Source: Salinivirgaceae bacterium
Lineage (GTDB): Bacteria > Bacteroidota > Bacteroidia > Bacteroidales > SZUA-534
Length of the DNA stretch: 52,539 nt
Assembly: GCA_016342715.1 (NCBI GenBank)
Contig: JAEINW010000013.1
Location: forward strand, 1-52,539
Direction: 5' to 3'
Part shown: positions 1 to 8,750 of the stretch, piece after piece
Layout of the letters: the number at the start of each line of letters is the position of its first letter
How positions within the stretch are numbered: the stretch's first letter is position 1
The notes under the pieces: model-generated
The model's database searches: none
The model's input: only the letters and a program-made list of their open reading frames with translations
What the model was told of the DNA's origin: nothing
Program-made: the position numbers and the translations under genes

Positions 1-815
1 CAGGAAATGCAGGATCATCTCTTGCAGGAATATGTGCATCGCAAGGGCAAAAAGCCATTGTGTTTGTTCCCGCAAACGCTCCAGCAGCAAAACTTACGCA
101 AATTTTAATGTATGGCGCTAAATTGGTTCCAGTTGACGGAACTTACGACGATGCTTTTGATTTAAGTATTGAAGCCTCACGTGAATTTGGCTGGTTTAAT
201 CGTAACACAGCGTTTAATCCATTAACCATTGAGGGGAAAAAAACTGTTTCGTTCGAAATATTTGAACATTTTAATGGTACTATTCCCGATTATATATTTG
301 TCCCAGTTGGCGATGGAGTTATAATATCAGGTATTTATAAAGGTTTTGAAGATTTGTTGCTTCTAAATTTGATTGACAAAATACCAACAATTGTGGCAGT
401 TCAATCGGAGGGAAGTAATAATATTATTTCAAATATTTCAAAACCTGATTTTACGTACAAATCAAGTTCTACCATTGCCGATTCAATTTCAGTGGATATT
501 CCACGAAATTTTTATATGGCAAAACAATATATTAATGATTACAAAGGAAAAGTAGTAGAGGTTTGTGATAATGAGATAATGAAAGCATCGGTTTTATTAA
601 GCAAAGAAACCGGTTTGTTTGCAGAACCAGCCGCTGCAGCAGCAATGGCTGGTTTTTTGCATTTAAAAAGTGAATTGAAAAATAATAATTTATCAAGTTT
701 GGTATTACTAACAGGTAGTGGTTTAAAGGATTTGGCAGCGGTTTCGAAGCATATTATAAAGCCAGAACCAATAAATTGCAACCTAAGGGCTGTAAAAAAA
801 CTTTTAGAATTATAG
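1..815 (+). CDS. thrC: Threonine synthase, 3' part (5' end outside window)
   Basis: Threonine synthase converts O-phospho-homoserine to threonine with PLP. The frame is open from base 3 and begins inside the fold-type II PLP enzyme with GNAGSSLAG, the glycine/serine loop that follows the PLP lysine, so the lysine itself lies upstream of the window. Further family marks are a phosphate-binding stretch (VFVPANAPAAK), the segment FVPVGDGVIISG and a C-terminal LLTGSGLKD. The GTG at base 60 is internal to the gene and should not be taken as its start. A fold-type II relative such as diaminopropionate ammonia-lyase is possible in this purine-type neighbourhood, but the motifs fit threonine synthase better. 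The next gene starts 45 bases downstream. Confidence 0.85.
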   Translation, partial: GNAGSSLAGICASQGQKAIVFVPANAPAAKLTQILMYGAKLVPVDGTYDDAFDLSIEASREFGWFNRNTAFNPLTIEGKKTVSFEIFEHFNGTIPDYIFVPVGDGVIISGIYKGFEDLLLLNLIDKIPTIVAVQSEGSNNIISNISKPDFTYKSSSTIADSISVDIPRNFYMAKQYINDYKGKVVEVCDNEIMKASVLLSKETGLFAEPAAAAAMAGFLHLKSELKNNNLSSLVLLTGSGLKDLAAVSKHIIKPEPINCNLRAVKKLLEL

Positions 816-860
816 AATAATATCTATATTGTTGAAGTTTTCAAAAAAGGTAAAAAATAC

Positions 861-1250
861 ATGGAAACCTTAATACTTAAAGCTACAAAAACGAATCCAT
901 ATATTTGTTTTGACCCTTCAAGCAAGAAATATGAAATATCAGGTCAGTCATTTCCTGAAAATCCTATGGTTGCTTTCGATCCTATTTTTGATTGGCTAAG
1001 TAATAATTTAGCAAAGCTCGATCATCAAATGGAATTAACATTACAGGTCGATTATTTCAATTCAGCTTCCAATAGATTATTGCTTAAAATGTTTAGAATA
1101 CTTGAGGTTCAAGTACAAGCTGGGAAGGACATTCGGATTTTATGGAATTATGAAGATGAGGAAATCCAAAACGATGGAATTATTTTTTCACGTATAGTTA
1201 ATATCCCTTTCGAGTTTGTATATAAGCCTACTTACGATAATATAGATTAG
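861..1250 (+). CDS. SiaC-family regulatory phosphoprotein (DUF1987)
   Basis: A 129-residue cytosolic protein with the DUF1987 pattern: an N-terminal ATKTNPYICFDP strand, G-S-F-P-E-N at residues 28-34, and DYFNSASN at 64-71. In Pseudomonas SiaC the matching stretch carries a threonine whose phosphorylation by the SiaB kinase and removal by the SiaA phosphatase controls binding to the diguanylate cyclase SiaD (family knowledge). Here residue 68 is serine, so it could still be a phosphosite (inference). No SiaA, SiaB or cyclase gene is visible nearby. It lies 17 bases before the molybdenum hydroxylase gene, so they may be co-transcribed, but no functional link is known. Confidence 0.75.
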   Translation: METLILKATKTNPYICFDPSSKKYEISGQSFPENPMVAFDPIFDWLSNNLAKLDHQMELTLQVDYFNSASNRLLLKMFRILEVQVQAGKDIRILWNYEDEEIQNDGIIFSRIVNIPFEFVYKPTYDNID

Positions 1251-1267
1251 GAAATTATACAAATATC

Positions 1268-3817
1268 ATGATATCATTTGAACTTAATGGAGAAGCAATC
1301 CAATACAATGGGGTTGTTGATATTTCTTTGCTTAAATATGTTAGGCAAACCAAGTATTTAATTGCAGCTAAAGATGGATGTTCTGGAGAAGGAACCTGTG
1401 GAGCTTGTTTAATAGAAATGAATGGTAAACCAAAATTAGCCTGTAAAGTTAAAATGGCTGATGTGCAGGATGCTAAAATATTTACGGTAGAAGGTTTGCC
1501 AGAAAATATAAAGAAAATTATTGCACAATCGTTTGTAGATGCAGGAGCTGTTCAATGCGGTTTCTGTAGCCCAGGATTTGTAATGAGAACTAAATTGTTG
1601 TTGGAGAAAAATCCGAATCCTACGGTTGACCAGATTAAAAAAGCTATAAATACTAACCTTTGTCGGTGTACAGGTTACACAAAAATTATTGAAGCAGTTC
1701 AACTATCTGCCAAACGTATAGGTGGTGACGATCTTCCAAAAGAGAAGACTGATGGAAAAGTGGGTGAGCGTCTTAATAAATATGAAGCTTATAAAACAGC
1801 TATTGGTGAACGTAAATTTACCGACGATTTATATCTGGATGGAATGCTTTATAGCGCATTAAAATTTTCTGATCATCCTAAGGCAAAAGTGCTTTCTATA
1901 AACACTTTAGCAGCTGAAAAATTAGCCGGTGTTCAAAAAGTTGTAACTTATAAGGATATTCCTGCTGAAAGATATTTAGGCTTAATTAAAAAAGATTGGC
2001 CTTTAATGATTGCTGAAGGCGAAATTACCCGATATATTGGTGATGTTTTAGCCGGTGTAATTGCCGATACTGAAGAAATTGCCAGAGAAGCGCTAAGTCT
2101 TATTAAAATTGAATACCAGGTTTTTGAACCAGTAACCGATCCATATAAAGCTATTTTACCAGATGCACCAAAAGTTCATCCAAATACAGAAAATTTATTG
2201 GATGTTTGCAGCGTGTTGCGTGGTAATCCCGATGAAGCAATTGCAAAATCAAAATATGTAGCAAAAGGAGTTTTTCAAACCCAGCGAATTGAGCATGCAT
2301 TTCTTGAGAAAGAAGCGGCAGTGGCTTTAAAAGATGGTTTAGGAATTAAATTATATAGTCAAAGTCAAGGGGTTTACGAAGACCGTCGTCAAATAGCTTT
2401 GATGCTTGGAGTTGACGAAGAAGAAGTTAAAGTTGAATTATTACCCAATGGCGGAGGTTTTGGAGGAAAAGAAGATCTTTCCGTTCAAGGTCATGTAGCT
2501 TTATTTGCTTATTTAATGAATAACCCGGTTAAATTAACATTAAGCAGGCAAGAATCTATTCGAATGCATCCAAAGCGTCATCCGGTTACTATGGATATGA
2601 TTATAGCCTGTGATGAAAATGGAAAATTAACGGCAGCAAAACTAGAGGCCATTGGTGATACCGGAGCATATGCATCGGTTGGCGCAAAAGTTATGGAACG
2701 TGTGGCCGGTCATGCAACCGGAGGATATAGCGTACCAAATGTGGCTCTTAATGCAAAAACTGCATATACTAATAATATTCCATGTGGTGCTATGCGTGGT
2801 TTTGGTGCCAATCAGGTAACTTTTGCTTTAGAAGTTTTGATTGATGAACTTTGTGAAAAAGGTGGATTTGATCGTTGGCAAATGCGTTACAACAATGCTT
2901 TAGTTGATGGAGCTATGACTTCAACAGGACAGAAAGTTTATGGTGTGGGTATTCAGGAAAGTTTAGAGGCTTTAAAAGATGATTTTTATAAAGCCAAATA
3001 CGCAGGTTTAGCCACAGGAATTAAAAATAGCGGTGTTGGTAATGGAATGATTGATGAAAGTGGCGTAAGAATTACCATAAAGTCTGAAAATAAGGTTTTA
3101 ATTGAGCACGGATGGACCGAAATGGGACAAGGTGTAAATAATATGGCCATTCAAACCTTATGCACCGAAACCAATATTTCACCAGATATTATTACGGTTG
3201 AAATTGATACGGAAGCTCAAATAAAAACAGGAATGACCACATCATCGCGTGGAACTGCACTTTTAGGCTTGGCGATTATTGATGCGTCAAAAGAATTAAA
3301 AGAAGCGCTTAAAACAAAATCGTTAAAAGATTTAGTAGGAAGAGCTTATAATGGTAAATATGTTTGCGATTTTACCAATAAACCTGGAGCCGATGTGGAT
3401 GAGCAAATTATTCATTATTCGTATGGGTACGCAGCTCAGCTTTGTATTTTAAATGAAGAAGGCAAAATTGAAAAATTCATTGCTGCTCACGATGGAGGAA
3501 AAGTAATGAATCCTATGTTATTTGAAGGTCAAGTACAGGGTGGAGTTCATATGGGACTTGGATATGCATTAACTGAAGATTTACCCATGAAAGATGGCTA
3601 CTTGGTTTCCGATAAATTAAGAGATTTGAAAATTTTAAGAGCTACAGAAACTCCTGAAATAGAGGTTCGTTTTGTAGAAAAAGCTGATCCAGTAGGACCA
3701 TACGGGGCAAAAGGGATAGGTGAAATTGGTTTAGTTCCCACAGCAGGAGCTGTTGCAAATGCTTACACTCAATTTGATGGAATAAGAAGATATAAGCTAC
3801 CATTAAATATAAAATAA
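1268..3817 (+). CDS. Molybdenum hydroxylase, selenium-dependent xanthine dehydrogenase type (2Fe-2S + Moco)
   Basis: An 849-residue single-chain hydroxylase. Residues 1-160 are two [2Fe-2S] domains: Cys38, 44, 47 and 59, then QCGFC and the CRC of NLCRCTGY. From about 165 to the end is the aldehyde oxidase/xanthine dehydrogenase molybdopterin domain with GGGFGGKED, AMRGFGANQ and GPYGAKGIGEIGL, whose Glu819 is in the position of the catalytic base. There is no FAD domain between them. Length, architecture and an SsnA-like neighbour match the family called selenium-dependent molybdenum hydroxylase 1, which uses a labile selenium at the cofactor rather than selenocysteine, so selenium use cannot be read from the gene. 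A purine substrate is the best guess; an aldehyde substrate as in MOP-type enzymes is the alternative. The insertion and maturation genes usual for such loci are not in the window. Confidence 0.8.
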   Translation: MISFELNGEAIQYNGVVDISLLKYVRQTKYLIAAKDGCSGEGTCGACLIEMNGKPKLACKVKMADVQDAKIFTVEGLPENIKKIIAQSFVDAGAVQCGFCSPGFVMRTKLLLEKNPNPTVDQIKKAINTNLCRCTGYTKIIEAVQLSAKRIGGDDLPKEKTDGKVGERLNKYEAYKTAIGERKFTDDLYLDGMLYSALKFSDHPKAKVLSINTLAAEKLAGVQKVVTYKDIPAERYLGLIKKDWPLMIAEGEITRYIGDVLAGVIADTEEIAREALSLIKIEYQVFEPVTDPYKAILPDAPKVHPNTENLLDVCSVLRGNPDEAIAKSKYVAKGVFQTQRIEHAFLEKEAAVALKDGLGIKLYSQSQGVYEDRRQIALMLGVDEEEVKVELLPNGGGFGGKEDLSVQGHVALFAYLMNNPVKLTLSRQESIRMHPKRHPVTMDMIIACDENGKLTAAKLEAIGDTGAYASVGAKVMERVAGHATGGYSVPNVALNAKTAYTNNIPCGAMRGFGANQVTFALEVLIDELCEKGGFDRWQMRYNNALVDGAMTSTGQKVYGVGIQESLEALKDDFYKAKYAGLATGIKNSGVGNGMIDESGVRITIKSENKVLIEHGWTEMGQGVNNMAIQTLCTETNISPDIITVEIDTEAQIKTGMTTSSRGTALLGLAIIDASKELKEALKTKSLKDLVGRAYNGKYVCDFTNKPGADVDEQIIHYSYGYAAQLCILNEEGKIEKFIAAHDGGKVMNPMLFEGQVQGGVHMGLGYALTEDLPMKDGYLVSDKLRDLKILRATETPEIEVRFVEKADPVGPYGAKGIGEIGLVPTAGAVANAYTQFDGIRRYKLPLNIK

Positions 3818-3835
3818 TCAAAGATAAAAATAAAT

Positions 3836-3883
3836 GCATTATTCTAATTAGCAAATAAATACTTTAGCTAATTGGAATAATGC
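3836..3883. repeat. Long imperfect inverted repeat after the molybdenum hydroxylase gene
   Basis: Arms at 3836-3852 and 3867-3883 (GCATTATTCTAATTAGC and its complement with one G-T wobble) enclose a 14-base loop. It begins 19 bases after the stop codon. There is no T-run, so it is not a standard intrinsic terminator. It may be an RNA-stabilising or processing hairpin between this gene and the SsnA-like gene. Confidence 0.6.
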
Positions 3884-4047
3884 CTTGTGTTTAGGAAGTT
3901 TATAAAAAGCTTTTCCTGAATGATTTTTTTTTGAGTAACAATTATTGTTAAAATTGGTGTTTTTGCACCGATTTTTATGCTTTTTAGGAAGCAAATAAAT
4001 TTTAATAACCGAGTTTTTTTTATACATTTAATAGAAAAAGAAATATC

Positions 4048-5322
4048 ATGATAATTCTGAAGGATGCAACTTTTATTGATTGGAAGACCCTTGAATTTAA
4101 ACAAGGGCACGTGATAGTGGAGGAAGGCGTGAATAAGGCAATCCAGATTGTTGATGAATTGCCACAAAATTTCCCAGGTAAAATTATTGATTGTAAAGGT
4201 AAATATGTTACAAAGTCCTTTGGATGTGGACATCATCATGTATATTCAGCTTTGGCAACTGGAATGCCAACTCCAAGAAAAATTCCAGGAAATTTTTACG
4301 AAATATTAAAATATGTATGGTGGACTCTAGATAAATCGCTCGATTTAGACATGATAAAAGCAAGTGCCTATGTTACTGCTATTGCTTGCGCAAAAAATGG
4401 AGTTACGTTTGCTATTGATCATCATGCGAGCCCTTTTGCTGTAGAAGGTTCCTTACAAACCATTGCCGATGCTTTTAACGAAGTTGGAGTAGGGCATTTG
4501 TTATGTTATGAAATTTCGGATCGCGATGGAGTGAATATTGCTAATAAAGGACTTGAAGAGAGCAAAAATTATTTACAGAATAATCAAGGTTTGGTAGGTT
4601 TACATGCATCTTTCACCTTAACCAATAAAACTTTGAAAAAAGCTGCCGATTTAGCTAAAGAGTTTTCTACGGGCGTACATGTTCACGTTGCTGAAGATAT
4701 ATATGATCAGGAGCATTGTTACGATATTCATAATAAGAGAGTAATAGAACGCTTTAGAGATTATGGAATTCTTGACCTACCAAAATCATTGTTGGTACAT
4801 TGTTTATACTTAACAGATGAAGAGCGTCATTTAATTAGAAATAGTGGAGTATATGTGGCTCAAAATGCAGAAAGCAACTTAAATAATAATGTTGGACAAT
4901 TCAATTCTTGTGCTCTGGGAAATAATATCATGCTAGGAACCGATGGAATGCACAGTGATATGTTACGTGCAGCAAAAGCGACTTTTTATAATGGTCAAGC
5001 ATCCGATACTATTGATTATCCTGAAATTTATCGTCGTTTTAGAAATGTTCATAATTACTTAAATGATAATAATTTTGTGGGTGATGGCGATAATAATTTG
5101 GTGGTGTTAGATTATCAACCCCAAACAGATTTTAACCAGCAAAACTTTTTAGGCCATTTCTTGTTTGGTATGGATTCAGCTCAGGTACAGCATGTAATTT
5201 CAAATGGTAAACTTATTGTTGAAAACAAAATAGTTACTACAGTTAATGAAGCTGATGTAAAAATGTATGCACGTGAACTTAGCAAAAAGCTTTGGGGAAA
5301 AATGAATGAAGTTGCTGTTTAG
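4048..5322 (+). CDS. ssnA: SsnA-like amidohydrolase
   Basis: A 424-residue metal-dependent amidohydrolase of the chlorohydrolase/guanine-deaminase fold. The first metal-site histidines (usually HxH) lie in GCGHHHVYSAL (about residues 60-70). IDHHASP and GLHASFTL follow, then HVHVAEDIYDQ, LLVHCLYL and the metal-site aspartate in LGTDGMHSD. These segments match SsnA, a putative aminohydrolase found with selenium-dependent molybdenum hydroxylases in purine-degrading gene clusters. The exact substrate of SsnA is uncertain, but an aminated or hydroxylated purine breakdown product is a reasonable guess. A 230-base gap with a hairpin separates it from the upstream hydroxylase gene, and a terminator-like hairpin follows it. 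Confidence 0.8.
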   Translation: MIILKDATFIDWKTLEFKQGHVIVEEGVNKAIQIVDELPQNFPGKIIDCKGKYVTKSFGCGHHHVYSALATGMPTPRKIPGNFYEILKYVWWTLDKSLDLDMIKASAYVTAIACAKNGVTFAIDHHASPFAVEGSLQTIADAFNEVGVGHLLCYEISDRDGVNIANKGLEESKNYLQNNQGLVGLHASFTLTNKTLKKAADLAKEFSTGVHVHVAEDIYDQEHCYDIHNKRVIERFRDYGILDLPKSLLVHCLYLTDEERHLIRNSGVYVAQNAESNLNNNVGQFNSCALGNNIMLGTDGMHSDMLRAAKATFYNGQASDTIDYPEIYRRFRNVHNYLNDNNFVGDGDNNLVVLDYQPQTDFNQQNFLGHFLFGMDSAQVQHVISNGKLIVENKIVTTVNEADVKMYARELSKKLWGKMNEVAV

Positions 5323-5351
5323 TTTGATTAATTTATATTAATAAATTTATG

Positions 5352-5383
5352 TCCTGGAACCTAAGGGCTTCGGGATGTTTTTG
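5352..5383 (+). terminator. Intrinsic terminator after ssnA
   Basis: The stem TCCTGGAACC / GGCTTCGGGA (two G-U pairs, one mismatch) is closed by a 4-base loop and followed by TGTTTTTG. It sits 30 bases after the ssnA stop. Confidence 0.6.
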
Positions 5384-5406
5384 TAAATAAAAAAAATAGA
5401 TATAAA

Positions 5407-6039
5407 ATGTTGAATATTGATTTATTAGAGTGGATTGGGTACTTAGCCTCGGTGCTAATTTTAACATCAATGTTAATGAGTTCGTTTTTGAAACTGAGAA
5501 TCATTAATATGAGTGGTGCCGCATTATTTTCCATTTATGGTTTTATGATTGGTGCTTTACCAGTAGGAATTTTAAATGCTTGCATAGTTTTTGCTAACAT
5601 TTATCATTTGTATAATATATATAAAACAAAAGATAGTTTTAACTCACTTGAAATACGACGTGATAATAGATATCTGGTAGCTTTTATTGACTATTATAAA
5701 AAAGATATTATAAAATATTTTCCAAAATTTCAATATCACGATTGTATGAATACTTATACATATATGATATTAAGAAATATGGCAGTAGCTGGAGTATTTT
5801 TAGCTCGTGAATATGGCGACAAACTACTATATATTGGTTTAGATTATGTAATTCCAGAATACCGCGATTTAAAGATAGGGAAGTATGTGTATCGTGAAAA
5901 AATAAAGAAATTTAAAGAAGATGGCTATGAAAGAGTTTGTACAATTCCTCAAACCGATAGTCATGCTAAATACTTAGAAAAAATGGGCTTTGTAAAAGAA
6001 ATAATTAATGATGAAGATCATTATGTATATAAATTGTAG
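5407..6039 (+). CDS. YgjV-type membrane protein fused to a GNAT acetyltransferase-like domain
   Basis: A 210-residue protein. Residues about 6-75 form three hydrophobic helices with small-residue motifs as in the YgjV family of inner-membrane proteins. Residues about 85-210 are soluble and look like a GNAT fold, with IGLDYVIPEYRDLKIGKYVY in the place of the acetyl-CoA-binding motif and AKYLEKMGFVKE near the end, a typical GNAT C-terminal pattern. A cytosolic acetyltransferase tethered to the membrane is the likely arrangement. The acceptor substrate is unknown. It stands alone between two terminators, 84 bases after ssnA. Confidence 0.6.
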   Translation: MLNIDLLEWIGYLASVLILTSMLMSSFLKLRIINMSGAALFSIYGFMIGALPVGILNACIVFANIYHLYNIYKTKDSFNSLEIRRDNRYLVAFIDYYKKDIIKYFPKFQYHDCMNTYTYMILRNMAVAGVFLAREYGDKLLYIGLDYVIPEYRDLKIGKYVYREKIKKFKEDGYERVCTIPQTDSHAKYLEKMGFVKEIINDEDHYVYKL

Positions 6040-6065
6040 AAATAATTTATAATTCTATTTATGAT

Positions 6066-6110
6066 AAGGTTAAAAAGTGAATTTTGAATTCATTTTTTAA
6101 CCTTTTTCTT
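6066..6110 (+). terminator. Strong intrinsic terminator
   Basis: 18-base arms at 6066-6083 and 6087-6104 (AAGGTTAAAAAGTGAATT with a single G-T wobble) enclose a 3-base loop, and TTTCTTTTT follows. It ends the YgjV-GNAT transcript. Confidence 0.85.
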
Positions 6111-6158
6111 TTTATGTTAAAATTCTGAGTATTTTTAGCACGCATAAAAAATAAAAAT

Positions 6159-6455
6159 TTGCTTTCTGTTTATTACATAGGAATTGTTCAGGCGCTATTT
6201 GCAGCCTTGTTAATTTGGAAAAAGCCCAATTTAGCTTTGCCGACAAAATTTTAATTGTTTGCTTGTTATGTACCTTTTTATTCGTTAGGTATTGCATATA
6301 ATGTTAACGATAAAATGACTGTTGAAGCAGATATGAATTTGAGTTTATACTCAATGCTTGATTTGGAAGATGAAACGGGATATGATGCAGCAAAAAATTA
6401 TAACAATGGTTTTGATATTGGCTTAGGTGTAGAATATCAAATTAGCAAGTTTTGG
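6159..6455 (+). pseudogene. Composite gene debris: membrane-helix fragment and FadL/OmpP1-like barrel fragment
   Basis: Two unrelated coding remnants abut. At 6159-6240 the DNA reads YYIGIVQALFAALLIWKK, a hydrophobic segment like the N-terminal membrane part of AraC-type sensors of this phylum. A shift to another frame near 6240 continues it as DKILIVCLLCTFLF. From about 6282 to 6455 another frame reads SLGIAYNVNDKMTVEAD and then FDIGLGVEYQISKFW, which resembles two strands of an OmpP1/FadL-type outer-membrane transporter. Neither has a proper start or end. The open frame runs on to 6593 through repeat sequence. The identities are tentative, especially for the first piece. Confidence 0.5.
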
Positions 6456-6520
6456 CTGATTTTAACTTTGTTGAGGGCTATAGATCAAATCAGTGTAAAT
6501 CAGTTTTTTTTAGCGTTATC

Positions 6521-6540
6521 CCTGCCTGGCGGCAGGCAGG
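6521..6540. repeat. GC-rich palindromic repeat
   Basis: CCTGCCTGGCGGCAGGCAGG is a near-perfect 20-base palindrome in AT-rich DNA. A sister copy lies at 10897-10917. Hairpins of this type are scattered through many Bacteroidota genomes. Confidence 0.8.
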
Positions 6541-6574
6541 TGCGTTCTAACTCTTTCAACTTAGCGATAGCGAA

Positions 6575-6622
6575 TAATTTGAAAGTGTGCTGATAAAGCT
6601 TTTCACTTTTTTAACACCCTCG
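6575..6622. mobile_element. Solo IS end (right-end repeat)
   Basis: About 48 bases closely match 14353-14401, ending in CACTTTTTTAACACCCTCG. Read from the other strand it starts GAGGGTGTTAAAAAAGTG, similar to an IS terminal inverted repeat. In the plus direction the preceding frame ends NNLKVC followed by a stop, which could be the last codons of a transposase. No left end is visible. Confidence 0.55.
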
Positions 6623-6714
6623 TATTAAGTTTTGAATTAGGAGTTTAGCCAATGAAACTTATTTTTTACAAATAAATAATAAGCTTTGCAAATAACATTT
6701 TATTCATAGATTTA

Positions 6715-8727
6715 TTACATTTTCTCGAATTCACTATCATTTTCTGTATTTTGAAACATATTTAGTTTTGTACCTTTTTGTGTGTTCTTATCAATATTCT
6801 GGTTTGTCTTTGTTGTTTTTATTTTAGTTGGGGTTTTTCGTTTGTTGGTTTTCTCTAATTTGAAAAATGAAATTACATCTTTTAATTGTTCTGCTTGACT
6901 TGCTAATTCTTCAGCACCTGAAGCCATCTGCTCTGAACTAGCTGCATTTTGTTGGGTAACCATATTTAATTGTTGAATGGCGCTATTAATTTGTTCTGCG
7001 CCACTATTTTGTTCTTTTGACGCTGCAGCAATTTCTTGCACTAGCCTAGCTGTTTTTTGTATTTCAGGAGTTAACTCAATCATCAATTTTCCAGCGCCTT
7101 CAGTAACATCAACACTGGTTTTTGACAGTATCTCAATTTCATCGGCTGCAATTTTGCTGCGCTCGGCCAGTTTGCGTACTTCGGCAGCTACAACGGCAAA
7201 ACCTTTTCCTTGTTCACCGGCACGAGCCGCTTCAACAGCAGCATTTAATGCTAAAATATTAGTTTGGAATGCTATATCGTTAATTATAGTTATTTTTTGA
7301 GCAATCTCTTTTATTGATACTAAACTTTCTTGCGATGCTTTGCCTACTTTACTTACTCCATCGAGGGCTACTGAAGATATTTTATCAGTTTGCATCGCAT
7401 TGTCGGTATTTTGCATAATGTTGCTGGTCATTTCTTCCATTGAAGAACTCACTTCCTCGGTTGATGTAGCTTGTTCTGATGCCCCTTGTGACATTTGTTG
7501 TGAGGTACTACTCATTTGCATACTAGCACCAGCAATATTTTCGGCGCCAGTTATTACTTCGCCAATAATATTTTTTAGATTTTCAGCCATATTAGTTAAA
7601 GCATTGCAAAGTTCTCCTATTTCATCCTTGGTATCACATTCAACGGTTGCTAAGAGATTTCCAGAGGAAATTTCTTTAGCAAAAAACAAACCTTTTTTTA
7701 ATGGATTAACAATGTTCCCTGTAATAATAAAAGCAACTATTATAGCAATAATAATAGCACTAATGCTTAAAAAAAGCACAACTCTTTTCGTGTATTTTGC
7801 TTTTGTTACCATAACATCAGCAGATAATATTTCATTTTTCGATTTTTCGATTACCTCATTAAACAAAAATTTTAACTTATTTAGTGATGCTACTGTTTCT
7901 TTTGAATAAATAATTTCAGCCTGTTTCATTCCATTAAGATTGGAATTGTTTACATCAATCAATTTGTCTATTAATGTAAGAGTAGTCTCTTGGTATTTCA
8001 CTGTATTTTTTTCAAAAAAACTAGTGGCTGCTTCTATATTTCCATTTTTAAGGTAGTTTTCAACATGAATAGCACTTTGATGAAGGTTGTCATGTTCTAA
8101 TTTTAAATTATTAATTGTAGATTGCAATTCAGGATTTTGAGAAATAAATATTTTAAAATCTGCACTGTTAATAAACTTTCCAAATTCGCACTGTGTTGGA
8201 TCTTTTTGAACATTAACCAAGCGTGTACGATTTAAAATAGCCGTACTTAATTTATTAGACCAACTCAAATGTGCAACTTTTGCACTTAATAACTCTTCAC
8301 CAATTTTATGGTTAGCCCTAACAAAAACATTATTAATTTTACTTGCCGATGTATGAAGCATTTTATGGGGTTCTTCAAATTTATCGAGAATGGGTTTTAT
8401 GCCCGGTGCCATATGTTCAGCATCTTCACGACCTTGTCCATAATACCATTTACCAAAGGAGCATAGGTGATCATCAGTTTGCACGTCAAGCTCTATTTCT
8501 TCTTCGTTCGAAAGAAAGAATCTTAATTTATCGGCCCATTCAACATGCTGCATAAATTTTTCCTGCAATTCACTTCTTAAAATATTTCCATGAATAACAT
8601 CTTCAGCATCAATTACAATTTCACCTATTCTTGTTATTGACCATATAGCAACAATTGCTAATATGGCTGTTATTGTACCAAATGCCATATGCATTTTTGT
8701 TCCAATTTTTAAATCTTTAAGTTTCAT
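6715..8727 (-). CDS. Methyl-accepting chemotaxis protein with two CZB (zinc-binding) domains
   Basis: A 670-residue chemoreceptor. One membrane helix lies at about 13-33 and a second at about 315-337, with an extracytoplasmic region between them, then HAMP (about 338-390) and a long cytoplasmic signalling coiled coil. The coil tip carries [20 protein letters not shown], the binding site for CheA and CheW. The sensor region holds two copies of the CZB pattern. The first has His61, Cys89 ([11 protein letters not shown]), His121 and His125; the second has His153, Cys180 (CEFGKFI), His212 and His216. CZB domains bind zinc through three His and one Cys, and respond to zinc or to oxidants such as hypochlorous acid (family knowledge). 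The gene follows cheW by 23 bases on the same strand, so they form one operon. Confidence 0.9.
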   Translation of the reverse strand: MKLKDLKIGTKMHMAFGTITAILAIVAIWSITRIGEIVIDAEDVIHGNILRSELQEKFMQHVEWADKLRFFLSNEEEIELDVQTDDHLCSFGKWYYGQGREDAEHMAPGIKPILDKFEEPHKMLHTSASKINNVFVRANHKIGEELLSAKVAHLSWSNKLSTAILNRTRLVNVQKDPTQCEFGKFINSADFKIFISQNPELQSTINNLKLEHDNLHQSAIHVENYLKNGNIEAATSFFEKNTVKYQETTLTLIDKLIDVNNSNLNGMKQAEIIYSKETVASLNKLKFLFNEVIEKSKNEILSADVMVTKAKYTKRVVLFLSISAIIIAIIVAFIITGNIVNPLKKGLFFAKEISSGNLLATVECDTKDEIGELCNALTNMAENLKNIIGEVITGAENIAGASMQMSSTSQQMSQGASEQATSTEEVSSSMEEMTSNIMQNTDNAMQTDKISSVALDGVSKVGKASQESLVSIKEIAQKITIINDIAFQTNILALNAAVEAARAGEQGKGFAVVAAEVRKLAERSKIAADEIEILSKTSVDVTEGAGKLMIELTPEIQKTARLVQEIAAASKEQNSGAEQINSAIQQLNMVTQQNAASSEQMASGAEELASQAEQLKDVISFFKLEKTNKRKTPTKIKTTKTNQNIDKNTQKGTKLNMFQNTENDSEFEKM

Positions 8728-8750
8728 ATTATTAATATTTTTCAGTTTTA

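Noticed and set aside
4-59. GTG at base 60 as a true gene start
   Set aside because: The frame is open to base 3 and the upstream codons encode conserved PLP-enzyme sequence.
539-781. 80-codon minus-strand frame inside threonine synthase
   Set aside because: Antisense shadow of a gene with clear motifs.
1268-3817. Selenocysteine in the molybdenum hydroxylase
   Set aside because: No in-frame TGA; this family uses a labile selenium atom and not selenocysteine.
6977-7909. Long plus-strand frames opposite the chemoreceptor gene
   Set aside because: Antisense shadows of a well-supported chemoreceptor; the hydrophobic look comes from the complement of helical coding sequence.
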